From a virus, in the IMG/VR virus record IMGVR_UViG_3300008050_000386, positions 1 through 21,470 of that record: a stretch of DNA of 21,470 bases. One strand, 5' to 3'. How positions within the stretch are numbered: the first letter of the stretch is position 1; every line of letters begins with the position of its first letter. Shown one piece after another: positions 1 through 5,734 of this stretch. Made by a program: the position numbers and the translations under genes. The notes under the pieces are model-generated. The model was not told where the DNA came from. It saw nothing but the letters and a program-made list of their open reading frames with translations, and did no database searches.

Positions 1-2
1 TC

Positions 3-221
3 ATGGAATTATCCATGTACGTGAGTGAGATGCTGAAACATAGGGGTAAGACTTGGGACGACCTGAATACGGTGTTCAAACGAAATGATTGTGAGACATG
101 GATAGGTGGTGGCGCAAGCAATCTGACCATGAGAGATTTAACAACTATAGAGTATGAACTGGATATCAGTCTGGTTCGTAACTTTAACGATAAAGAATTA
201 GGGATTAAACCAATGAAATAA
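3..221 (+). CDS. XRE-type helix-turn-helix protein, probably 5'-truncated by the window edge
   Basis: This is probably a small DNA-binding regulator. The 72 visible residues resemble the XRE/Cro-type HTH of antitoxin-like regulators: a first helix around residues 5-22 (SEMLKHRGKTWDDL), then a recognition region with TWIGGGASNLTMRDL followed by TTIEYELDISLV. This matches the usual W-x-S-G-x-x-N-[LF]-T-[LI]-x-T-[LI]-x-x-[IL]-E-x-x-L-G pattern, although the G after the final helix is replaced. The ATG at position 3 may be internal, because homologues usually carry some 15-25 residues before the first helix and only two bases lie upstream here. The stop overlaps the next start as TAATG, so it is translated with the small gene that follows. 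The fold assignment rests on pattern resemblance; the operator and role are unknown. Confidence 0.55.
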   Translation: MELSMYVSEMLKHRGKTWDDLNTVFKRNDCETWIGGGASNLTMRDLTTIEYELDISLVRNFNDKELGIKPMK

Positions 222-613
222 TGGAAGAAATTAACGTATATACCTTTGCTCATAAAGTAGTTAAGGACTGTAAGATGGACTTTGATGGTATCTATGAGGA
301 AGGTGACGAACTAACCTCAGAAGAACGAGATTGGATTGAAAGTGATGATGGGATATTGGCTGTGTTTCAAACACTGCCTAACCTACGCTTTAGTGATACC
401 TTTCCTTATGAGTATGTTGGTGAGAAAACATATGTAGGTAGGAAAGGGTATGAAACCAATGTTTACGTGATTAAACGTAAGAGGGATAACAAACACTTTA
501 AATATGATGTCTATGGTGATGATATTAACAATTATGACCTCATAGAAACACACCAGATTGTCACCAAAGTGTGGGAATTCGAGAAAACTGGTGAATTCGA
601 AAATAGAGACTAA
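221..613 (+). CDS. Hypothetical acidic protein (130 aa)
   Basis: I do not recognise this gene. The start is fixed by the TAATG overlap with the preceding stop. The protein is soluble-looking, with no signal peptide or membrane segment. It is acidic in the first 50 residues (EEGDELTSEERDWIESDD) and has a more mixed, beta-rich second half with several Tyr and Lys residues (YVGRKGYETNVYVIKRKRD). It sits in a row of very small genes with nearly no spacing, typical of early or accessory regions of large phages. No catalytic motif is visible. Confidence 0.7.
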   Translation: MEEINVYTFAHKVVKDCKMDFDGIYEEGDELTSEERDWIESDDGILAVFQTLPNLRFSDTFPYEYVGEKTYVGRKGYETNVYVIKRKRDNKHFKYDVYGDDINNYDLIETHQIVTKVWEFEKTGEFENRD

Positions 614-616
614 AGG

Positions 617-766
617 GTGAATAAGGTTGAACCAATATCATTGGAGTTATCTGACCACATGAAGCAGATTATAGCTATGTGGGGCACAGAAGAGGAACGA
701 TATCGATGGATGTTAGAGCAATGTAGAGTACCAAGAAAATACTTAGGAAGTAACAAAAATAAATAG
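617..766 (+). CDS. Small hypothetical protein (49 aa, GTG start)
   Basis: This short open frame begins with GTG three bases after the preceding stop and ends three bases before the next ATG, so it fills the gap between two genes exactly. The product starts MNKVEPISLELSDHMKQ and has the composition of a real phage protein, with a Trp/Arg/Glu-rich middle (MWGTEEERYRWMLEQ) that would form an amphipathic helix. No family is recognised. An internal ATG (codon 15) could also serve as the start, giving a 35-residue product. The tight fit to its neighbours is the main support for it being a gene. Confidence 0.5.
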   Translation: MNKVEPISLELSDHMKQIIAMWGTEEERYRWMLEQCRVPRKYLGSNKNK

Positions 767-769
767 AAA

Positions 770-1114
770 ATGGAAGAATTAAACGGTAGAGCAGAAATGG
801 AAATGCGTAATGCTGGTAAGGATATCATGGCTAAAGCTAAAGCTAAAAAGGAAGCGGAAGCTAAGGAGAATAAGACATTCGTAAGTCCAGATATTGGTCT
901 TACAGAACCACCAACCTTTTATTTAAACCCTAAGATGCATGCGATATGGTTCGCAATGTATGTTTGGGATAATACGATAACCCCTGCGGATTTACAACCA
1001 GAGGAACCAAATGATAGAAGTTTGGTGGCTGGGGTGAAATATTGGGAATTAAAGAAATCGTATGAAGCTTTTATAGATAAAAATAACACCTTAACAACAG
1101 AAGACAATGAGTAA
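770..1114 (+). CDS. Hypothetical protein (114 aa)
   Basis: I do not recognise this gene. Residues 1-35 form a highly charged helix (Lys/Glu/Ala repeats such as AKAKAKKEAEAKE), possibly a short coiled coil. The rest contains a Trp/Met-rich segment around residues 56-67 (MHAIWFAMYVWD) that is amphipathic rather than a clear membrane span. The Pro- and Glu-rich linker ADLQPEEPNDR follows, then a final helix. It overlaps the next small membrane-protein gene by eight bases, which argues for translational coupling. The role is unknown. Confidence 0.65.
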   Translation: MEELNGRAEMEMRNAGKDIMAKAKAKKEAEAKENKTFVSPDIGLTEPPTFYLNPKMHAIWFAMYVWDNTITPADLQPEEPNDRSLVAGVKYWELKKSYEAFIDKNNTLTTEDNE

Positions 1115-1250
1115 ATTTAAAGAATTCACAAACAAAGTAGCATTAAAATTCGCCAATACCTTTTCAGGTCCTAGGCTAACTGCTGCAATAACCGTATTAG
1201 TAATCTTTGCGGTTCTAGGTATAGTAATACTGGTTAGGTCATTAATATAA
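1107..1250 (+). CDS. Small single-span membrane protein (47 aa)
   Basis: This short gene overlaps the preceding one by eight bases and ends five bases before the thymidylate synthase start. The product begins MSKFKEFTNKVALKFANTF, a basic amphipathic N-terminus. From about residue 24 to 43 it has one strongly hydrophobic stretch (LTAAITVLVIFAVLGIVILV), followed by Arg and a very short tail. That is a typical one-pass inner membrane peptide. Small membrane peptides of this size in phages may act in lysis or superinfection exclusion, but nothing here decides between these. Confidence 0.6.
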   Translation: MSKFKEFTNKVALKFANTFSGPRLTAAITVLVIFAVLGIVILVRSLI

Positions 1251-1255
1251 TTGCG

Positions 1256-1780
1256 ATGGGTAATTCATTAGACAAACAATATCAAACCTTACTCCAAGAC
1301 ATCTTGGATAACGGGCACAACAAAGGGGATAGAACTGGTACTGGTACCAAGTCGGTATTCCCAAGAATGATTACACATAACATGGCTGAGGGTTTCCCTC
1401 TTTTAACAACCAAGAAGATGTACCATAAGGGTATCTTCACTGAGCTATTATGGCTCCTACGTGGAGACACCAACATCCAGTGGTTATGTCAGAATAATTG
1501 CAATATCTGGGTAGGTGACGCATATAAGAAGTATTGCAAAGAGTGGGGTGGGGAAAATAAATATAGCGTTACTGGAACAATGACTTTGGAAGATGGTACT
1601 ATTGGTGGTACGAGTAGGAAATTTGATAAAGAAGAGTTCACTGAAAAGATTAAAACCGATGACGCATTCGCTGAGAAGTGGGGAGATTTAGGGAAGATAT
1701 ATGGCGCTCAGTGGCGCAACTGGAATGGTAAATCTAATGACGAACTTTATGAGGATTATTTAAAACGTGTGGGTAAATAA
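1256..1780 (+). CDS. td: Thymidylate synthase, N-terminal half of a split gene
   Basis: Thymidylate synthase methylates dUMP to dTMP using methylene-tetrahydrofolate. This 174-residue frame carries the N-terminal half: DRTGTGT at 25-31 (phosphate-binding Arg region), GFPLLTTKK at 46-54, ELLWLLRGDTNIQWL at 63-77, NIW at 83-85, and GDLGKIYGAQWRNW at 143-156. It stops soon after, at YEDYLKRVGK. The catalytic Cys, the SRR-type Arg pair and the C-terminal half are in the separate frame at 2525-3268, with an HNH endonuclease gene between. Both halves are in the same reading phase. About 45 residues before GDLG (DGTIGGTSRKFDKEEF onward) are an insertion relative to the compact bacterial enzyme. The two products may associate into a working enzyme, or the enzyme may be lost. 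Confidence 0.92.
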   Translation: MGNSLDKQYQTLLQDILDNGHNKGDRTGTGTKSVFPRMITHNMAEGFPLLTTKKMYHKGIFTELLWLLRGDTNIQWLCQNNCNIWVGDAYKKYCKEWGGENKYSVTGTMTLEDGTIGGTSRKFDKEEFTEKIKTDDAFAEKWGDLGKIYGAQWRNWNGKSNDELYEDYLKRVGK

Positions 1781-1807
1781 TGTTTCCCCATTTATTACCA
1801 TATTTAT
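1781..1807 (+). promoter_or_regulatory. Putative late-type promoter of the HNH endonuclease gene
   Basis: TGTTT and ATATTTAT are separated by 14 bases, the same two-part arrangement found upstream of the terminase, protease and scaffold genes. The upstream box directly follows the stop codon of the first thymidylate synthase half, and the downstream box ends 20 bases before the likely endonuclease ATG at 1828. The function is inferred from the recurrence of the motif. Confidence 0.5.
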
Positions 1808-1827
1808 ATATGATAAACAATGGAAAT

Positions 1828-2520
1828 ATGGACTATAGAAAAATTCACGACCAAATAATTGATAGGGCTGCAATTAGAGACGTAAACGGTTATACCGAAA
1901 AGCATCATATCACACCAAAATGTATGGGTGGTGATGATAAACCAGATAATTTAGTTAAATTATACGCAAGGGAACACTTTTTAATACATTGGCTACTTCA
2001 CGAAATGTATCCACAAAACACAGATTTAAAATATGCGTTTTGGTCTATGTGTCGTTCATCCAATAATCAAGAGCGATATGTCCCATCATCAAGGGTATAT
2101 GAATACGCTAAACATCAGATGTTAGAAGTATGGCAAAAGTTTAAGCCATCGGATAAACAGATAACTTCCATTAAAAAACGTTTAACAGGAACCAAATGGT
2201 TTCATAAACCTGATGGTAGTCATTTAAGGGCGTTCCCAAATGATAATAGAATTAAAGAAGAAGGTTGGCTGATTGGTAGGTTTGGTGGTAAGAAATTGTC
2301 ACATAAAGCTAATAAAAGTAAACTTGAAAAATATCAGGGTAAAAAATCAGCAAAAACATCAAATAAAAGGTGTTCGATAAACGGTGTTGAGTTTGAATCA
2401 GCTAAAGCCGCTTCCGAGGCTATTGATATGAATGAATATTCCCTTAGATGGATACTACAGGGTAATGGGAAATCACAAAAACATAAAGAAAAATATAAAA
2501 ATTGGTATTATATAACTTAG
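1828..2520 (+). CDS. HNH homing endonuclease inserted in the thymidylate synthase gene
   Basis: This is a site-specific DNA endonuclease of the HNH superfamily, expected to cut uninserted synthase alleles and spread by repair. From the chosen ATG the protein is 230 residues. GYTEKHHITPKCMGG at 21-35 holds the metal/catalytic His pair, and NLVKLYAREHFLIHWLL at 41-57 completes the beta-beta-alpha fold with N41, H50 and H54. A W-x-H-x-x-D-G module lies around 124-150 (TKWFHKPDG to EEGWLIGRF), and a C-terminal NUMOD1-like DNA-binding module at about 182-228 (INGVEFESAKAASEAID). The frame is open back to an ATG at 1780, but MDYRKIHDQIID is the typical family N-terminus and the putative promoter lies between, so I chose 1828. 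It ends four bases before the second synthase half. Confidence 0.88.
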   Translation: MDYRKIHDQIIDRAAIRDVNGYTEKHHITPKCMGGDDKPDNLVKLYAREHFLIHWLLHEMYPQNTDLKYAFWSMCRSSNNQERYVPSSRVYEYAKHQMLEVWQKFKPSDKQITSIKKRLTGTKWFHKPDGSHLRAFPNDNRIKEEGWLIGRFGGKKLSHKANKSKLEKYQGKKSAKTSNKRCSINGVEFESAKAASEAIDMNEYSLRWILQGNGKSQKHKEKYKNWYYIT

Positions 2521-2524
2521 AGAC

Positions 2525-3268
2525 ATGAAACATACACACGAAGACGGTACACCATTCAATAAAGAAGAATTCCTACATATGCTAGAAATAGATAAAGAAT
2601 TTAAGGGTGAGTTTGGTACTAAAGGTGTTGACCAGATAGCTAAAGCTTTAGATACCTTGGTTAATAACCCAGATTGTAGGCGTATCTTGGTTAACGCTTG
2701 GAATGTGGGTGAGATTAAGAATATGACCTTACCACCATGCCACTTCGGATTCCAATTATGGACAAGAGAGTTATCAGCCTATGAACGGGAGAACCACTTT
2801 GCTTATGTGATGAATGATATGACCAACCAAGAACGATGTGAATTACATCCAAATCACCGTGATGAAGATGTACATGAGAAGATGGATGTGGAAGGTGTAC
2901 CTAGACGAGCAATATCGTTAACATGGCAACAACGTTCGTGCGATTTCCCACTAGGTATACCGTTCAATGTAGCATCTTATGGCGCTCTACTTATGATATT
3001 TGGTGAGTTAGTTAATATGGTTCCAGAAACCCTAACAGGGATGTTAGGTGATTGCCACATTTATCGTAACCAAATAGAGGGTGTTAATGAGCAAATTAGT
3101 AGAGACTCGTTTGACTTACCTAAACTAACGATTAGTACAGAATTATGGAATCCAGAGAACGTACTTGGTACTAATTGGGACGAAATCATAAAGGGTATTG
3201 AGATAGATGATTTTATATTAACCAATTACGAATCCCACCCACTAATTAAATATCCACTATCTAATTAA
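2525..3268 (+). CDS. td: Thymidylate synthase, C-terminal half of a split gene
   Basis: This frame carries the catalytic half of thymidylate synthase. DQIAKALDTL at 36-45 leads into CRRILVNAWNVGE at 51-63, with the phosphate-binding Arg pair of the neighbouring subunit. The nucleophile is C72 in LPPCHFGFQ, the dUMP-binding QRSCD motif lies further on, followed by GIPFNVASY, and GDCHIYRNQIEG holds the His/Tyr that bind the sugar. Two parts are longer than in the compact bacterial enzyme: the first 35 residues, and an extra segment of about 45 residues between FQLWTREL and the QRSCD motif. The ATG lies four bases after the endonuclease stop, so translation may depend on reinitiation. Every catalytic residue I can check is present, so this half does not look decayed. 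Confidence 0.92.
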   Translation: MKHTHEDGTPFNKEEFLHMLEIDKEFKGEFGTKGVDQIAKALDTLVNNPDCRRILVNAWNVGEIKNMTLPPCHFGFQLWTRELSAYERENHFAYVMNDMTNQERCELHPNHRDEDVHEKMDVEGVPRRAISLTWQQRSCDFPLGIPFNVASYGALLMIFGELVNMVPETLTGMLGDCHIYRNQIEGVNEQISRDSFDLPKLTISTELWNPENVLGTNWDEIIKGIEIDDFILTNYESHPLIKYPLSN

Positions 3269-3285
3269 TTTAGGTCTACCCTTTA

Positions 3286-3311
3286 ACTTTTAGGTGTAGG
3301 GTTATATTTAA
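3286..3311 (+). promoter_or_regulatory. Putative late-type promoter of the GIY-YIG endonuclease gene
   Basis: ACTTT and ATATTTAA are separated by 13 bases, matching the motif found before other genes. Only six bases separate the downstream box from the ATG at 3318, so the transcript would have almost no leader. The function is inferred from recurrence. Confidence 0.5.
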
Positions 3312-3317
3312 GTTATA

Positions 3318-4043
3318 ATGATAGGAATTTACAGAATAAAGAATATTAGTAACGATAAATGTTATTACGGTTCTTCGAAAAATATTGAGGTCAGGTGGCG
3401 AAACCATATAAACAAACTCAACAAGGGTAGCCATGAAAACGTACTACTACAAAGGGCTTGGGATAAGTACGGTGAGGGGAGTTTTATATTTGAAGTCATC
3501 CAAGAGTGTGGGTTAAATGTGTTATTGGTAACCGAACAAAAATACTTAAACTCGAACCCAGCGTATAATATCGGGTTATGTGCTAGTGGGGGTGACAATA
3601 TTACTAATCACCCTAATAAAGCGTTAGTGATTGCTAATATTAAACGTGGTTCGGCTAAATATCTTAATAGTTTAACACCAGAAGAACGAAAAGAAAAATT
3701 CGGTAATACGGGGCACACAAATAACAACTGGCAAGGTGGTAAAACTTTTTGTAAATGTGGTAATAAGATAAATAGTGGTACAATTGAATGTATTGATTGT
3801 GTAGATAGGAGTGGTAGTAATAATTCATTTTTCGGTAAAAAACATACTAGAGAGACTAAAGATATAATAGCTAAATCTAGGAAGGGTAAATACCATGGGA
3901 CACAAAATAACCCTATAATAGTAGATGATATAGAGTATAGGTCTGCTGGGGAAGCCTCCAAATTATTAAACATTCCAATGGTAACTATTAGATGGAGAGT
4001 AAGGAGTGATAGTAATAAATTTAAGGATTATAAATATAAATAA
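3318..4043 (+). CDS. GIY-YIG homing endonuclease
   Basis: This is a DNA endonuclease of the GIY-YIG family, which includes I-TevI and the Seg enzymes of T4. The 241 residues show GIY at 3-5 and YYG at 16-18, a basic strand-helix VRWRNH with the catalytic-type Arg at 26 or 28, and the conserved Glu at 73 in VTEQKYLN. A four-Cys zinc finger follows (C145, C147, C158, C161), then a NUMOD3 motif at about 169-191 (NSFFGKKHTRETKDII) and a C-terminal NUMOD1-like module at about 199-240. The order nuclease, linker with zinc finger, DNA-binding modules is that of I-TevI. It lies directly after the second synthase half and one base before the next gene. The start is fixed because GIY needs residue 3. 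All key residues are present, so it is probably active; the target is unknown, but the synthase gene is the obvious candidate. Confidence 0.9.
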   Translation: MIGIYRIKNISNDKCYYGSSKNIEVRWRNHINKLNKGSHENVLLQRAWDKYGEGSFIFEVIQECGLNVLLVTEQKYLNSNPAYNIGLCASGGDNITNHPNKALVIANIKRGSAKYLNSLTPEERKEKFGNTGHTNNNWQGGKTFCKCGNKINSGTIECIDCVDRSGSNNSFFGKKHTRETKDIIAKSRKGKYHGTQNNPIIVDDIEYRSAGEASKLLNIPMVTIRWRVRSDSNKFKDYKYK

Positions 4044-4044
4044 T

Positions 4045-4164
4045 ATGGAGTTAATACCATTAGATAGTAACCATAGGATGATACGAGTAGGCTTCGGAAA
4101 GAACAAGGGTATCTGGTTCTTTAGGCTTGACTTATGGTTCTTTGGGGTTAGATTTAAGAAATGA
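4045..4164 (+). CDS. Small conserved-looking phage protein (39 aa)
   Basis: The ATG follows the endonuclease stop by one base, and the stop overlaps the next start as ATGA. The product has an aromatic, basic C-terminal half (KGIWFFRLDLWFFGVRFKK). Short proteins with this FFR-x-DLWF-x-G pattern occur, as I recall, in many large phages, but I know of no function. The hydrophobic stretch is too short and too charged for a classical membrane span; it could be a membrane-surface peptide. Tight coupling on both sides supports it as a gene. Confidence 0.65.
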   Translation: MELIPLDSNHRMIRVGFGKNKGIWFFRLDLWFFGVRFKK

Positions 4165-4445
4165 ATTATACAAACCCAAGCAACCCAGATTACGAAGAAA
4201 AGCCATCAGATTGGCTTAACGCTGCAATGATATTCAGCAGAGGCTTCTTAGTGGTATTACAAGAAGGTGGTGGTATCGTTATAGATATGACACCAGAGAT
4301 TAAAACTACTATGCCAGAAGGATTCCCCAGAGATGTGGATAAGTTATTGATATGCAAAGTGGACGATAAGATTCAAGTGAGGGAATGTACTGATGATATT
4401 GCAGAAGGAACTCACGTAATGGTATTAAACGACAACCCAAACTAA
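4161..4445 (+). CDS. Hypothetical protein (94 aa)
   Basis: I do not recognise this gene. It overlaps the previous gene by four bases and the dihydrofolate reductase start by one base (TAATG), so it belongs to the same translational run. The sequence looks like a small beta-rich domain: hydrophobic strands (GFLVVLQEGGGIVIDM and KLLICKVDDKIQVREC) separated by a loop with PEGFPRDVD, ending with a polar tail. There is no signal peptide or membrane segment. The position between thymidylate synthase and reductase does not by itself imply a metabolic role. Confidence 0.7.
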   Translation: MNYTNPSNPDYEEKPSDWLNAAMIFSRGFLVVLQEGGGIVIDMTPEIKTTMPEGFPRDVDKLLICKVDDKIQVRECTDDIAEGTHVMVLNDNPN

Positions 4446-4834
4446 TGAAAGCTGTGATTGCCGTTAATAATTTAGGTTTCATCGGATTAGATGATGAGTT
4501 ACCATGGAAGAATTCCAAGGACTTTAAACACTTCAAGAAAATGACCATGGGTGGAGTCCTATTGGTGGGTTATAACACCTATCAGAAGCTTCCACCTCTC
4601 AAAGGTCGCACAATGCTATTGGATGATAGAGAAACTTTAATTGAAGATATAACTGACGTTGCGGATATTGACGATGTTTGGTGTATTGGTGGTAAGAAGA
4701 CTTATGAGAAGTATGTACCATGGTTCAAGGAGATTCACATATCACACATCGATGATAATACAATAGGGGATACAACGTTTCCTAACCTAATTGGTCTTGA
4801 CCCTCTTTGCGAGATTTTCAATTATCGTTTCTAA
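4445..4834 (+). CDS. frd: Dihydrofolate reductase (short form)
   Basis: This enzyme reduces dihydrofolate to tetrahydrofolate with NADPH, recycling the cofactor oxidised by thymidylate synthase. Family motifs are clear: IAVNNLGFIGLDDELPW at 5-21, the acidic active-site residue D26 in KDFKHFKK, GYNTYQKLPPLKGR at 42-55 (NADPH-binding G-x-x-T region), WCIGGKKTYEKY at 79-90, and ISHIDDNTIGDTTFP at 99-113. At 129 residues it is about 30 shorter than the bacterial enzyme; the loss is mostly in the middle, between the first nucleotide-binding loop and CIGG, and at the C-terminus, where the last beta hairpin is cut short. All catalytic motifs remain. Proximity to thymidylate synthase repeats the T4 td-frd arrangement. 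Confidence 0.9.
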   Translation: MKAVIAVNNLGFIGLDDELPWKNSKDFKHFKKMTMGGVLLVGYNTYQKLPPLKGRTMLLDDRETLIEDITDVADIDDVWCIGGKKTYEKYVPWFKEIHISHIDDNTIGDTTFPNLIGLDPLCEIFNYRF

Positions 4835-4843
4835 GCTATTTAT
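4815..4843 (+). promoter_or_regulatory. Weak promoter-like motif before the tail tube-like gene
   Basis: CTATTTAT matches the downstream box of the recurring motif with one change and lies 17 bases before the ATG at 4860. The nearest upstream TTTT is 17 bases away rather than 13-15. It overlaps the end of the reductase gene. This is weaker support than for the other sites. Confidence 0.25.
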
Positions 4844-4859
4844 TAGAAACAGTTTTACT

Positions 4860-5354
4860 ATGAAGAAGAAAGATACAAATTTATACTATGATTATCTAGG
4901 GGATAAACTTAAACCATTCGTTGAAGCCGAGTTTAACAGAAAGAATCGTTTCATAATAACCTACCCAAAAGAGTTAGGATTAGATGAGTGGGTAACCTAC
5001 AGCTCAACACCAATCGAATTACAACTACCAAACGAAACCATGTTAAGTGGTATCCATGACCCTCTAGCACCAGAAGTAACAGTTTATTCTGATTTGGTGA
5101 TTGAGGTTCAAGACCCAGTTTCACCTTCCAGCGCTCAAAAAGTCATGAAATTCATGAAGGACGAGTGGAAAAGTAAGGAACCAAGACGGTTAGTTTATCT
5201 GTACAAAAATTTAGCCCCAACTGGTGAGGTTACCAGAACAAGTGAAGTCTTGGCATTCATCAAAAGTGTGGATTTCGGTAGCTTAGATTACGATAGTGAT
5301 GAGTTGCTTAGAATCAAACTAACCTTGGGTGTAGACCATGTAAGGTTGGTATAA
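4860..5354 (+). CDS. Probable tail tube protein (gp19-like)
   Basis: This is probably the inner tube subunit of a contractile tail, or a paralogue of it. The 164-residue length equals that of T4 gp19 (163). The pattern fits too: a central VYSDLVIEVQDP, then an Ala/Lys/Met helix ending in FMKDEW, then RRLVYLYKNLAPTGEVTRT. The end is FIKSVDFGSLDYDSDELLRIKLTLGVDHVRL, like the gp19 C-terminus where a G-x-L-x-x-D-x-D segment precedes a final alternating strand ending in LDY. I chose the ATG at 4860 rather than the upstream in-frame GTG at 4791, because the added 23 residues overlap the reductase gene and are hydrophobic without family resemblance. In T4 this gene lies between terminase and portal; here it is well upstream. 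A structure prediction would settle it. Confidence 0.5.
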   Translation: MKKKDTNLYYDYLGDKLKPFVEAEFNRKNRFIITYPKELGLDEWVTYSSTPIELQLPNETMLSGIHDPLAPEVTVYSDLVIEVQDPVSPSSAQKVMKFMKDEWKSKEPRRLVYLYKNLAPTGEVTRTSEVLAFIKSVDFGSLDYDSDELLRIKLTLGVDHVRLV

Positions 5355-5390
5355 CCTATAACATATTAATCTTATTGGTGGTAGTATTAG

Positions 5391-5418
5391 ACTTTTTTGG
5401 TTAATAGTCTATATTTAT
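5391..5418 (+). promoter_or_regulatory. Putative late-type promoter before the 92-residue protein gene
   Basis: ACTTT and ATATTTAT are separated by 15 bases in an 87-base gap between genes. The downstream box ends 23 bases before the ATG at 5442. It would drive the virion-gene run that follows. The assignment rests on recurrence of the motif. Confidence 0.5.
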
Positions 5419-5441
5419 AAGTGATAATAGACTATAAATCA

Positions 5442-5720
5442 ATGGGATTACACGGAAATAGACCAGGTATTATAATGGATGGGAGTACAATAACTCCCGC
5501 CCAATTTTCGGCATTTACGTTTTATAACGTATATGTGGGTACGAGTGCGGCTACCGCAACAATAAACGGAACGTTAATGAATCTAGCTGCGTCTAGTGAT
5601 ATATCGGTGGTAGTGAGAACTTTTTCTTATGGTTCGGGTGATATTTATTTACTAGGAGATAAAAGAAACGTATCATACGGTTCACAAATTATAGGTGGTT
5701 CATTTACAGGTAGTCAATAA
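5442..5720 (+). CDS. Hypothetical small beta-rich protein (92 aa)
   Basis: I do not recognise this gene. I chose the ATG at 5442 over an in-frame GTG at 5421, because the GTG lies only two bases after the putative promoter box. The product begins MGLHGNRPGIIMDGSTITPAQFSAFTFYNVYVG and is rich in Thr, Ser, Gly and Ala with alternating hydrophobic residues, as in small all-beta virion proteins. It ends with GGSFTGSQ. Composition and position between a tube-like gene and other probable virion genes suggest a structural role, such as decoration or a tail fitting, but no motif proves it. Confidence 0.6.
   Translation: MGLHGNRPGIIMDGSTITPAQFSAFTFYNVYVGTSAATATINGTLMNLAASSDISVVVRTFSYGSGDIYLLGDKRNVSYGSQIIGGSFTGSQ
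5619..5648 (+). promoter_or_regulatory. Possible internal promoter-like motif
   Basis: An ACTTTTT run and a perfect ATATTTAT lie inside the 92-residue protein gene, with 15 bases between the last T and the second box. If active it would start transcripts about 90 bases before the gene at 5735. It may be chance in AT-rich coding sequence. Confidence 0.2.
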
Positions 5721-5734
5721 AAAGATAGAAACAG

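Noticed and set aside
1775-2524. Group I intron in thymidylate synthase, as in T4 td
   Set aside because: GGGT at the border recalls the td splice site, but the endonuclease frame leaves only about 50 bases before it and almost none after it, so the conserved catalytic core would have to lie inside the coding sequence. A clean in-frame insertion is simpler.
3272-3303. ACCCT/AGGGT hairpin after the synthase C-terminal half as a terminator
   Set aside because: The stem is only five pairs and is not followed by a T run; the region is better explained by the promoter-like motif.
4791-4859. Upstream in-frame GTG start for the tail tube-like gene
   Set aside because: It would overlap the reductase gene by 44 bases and add a hydrophobic segment not expected in tube proteins; the ATG at 4860 gives the gp19 length.
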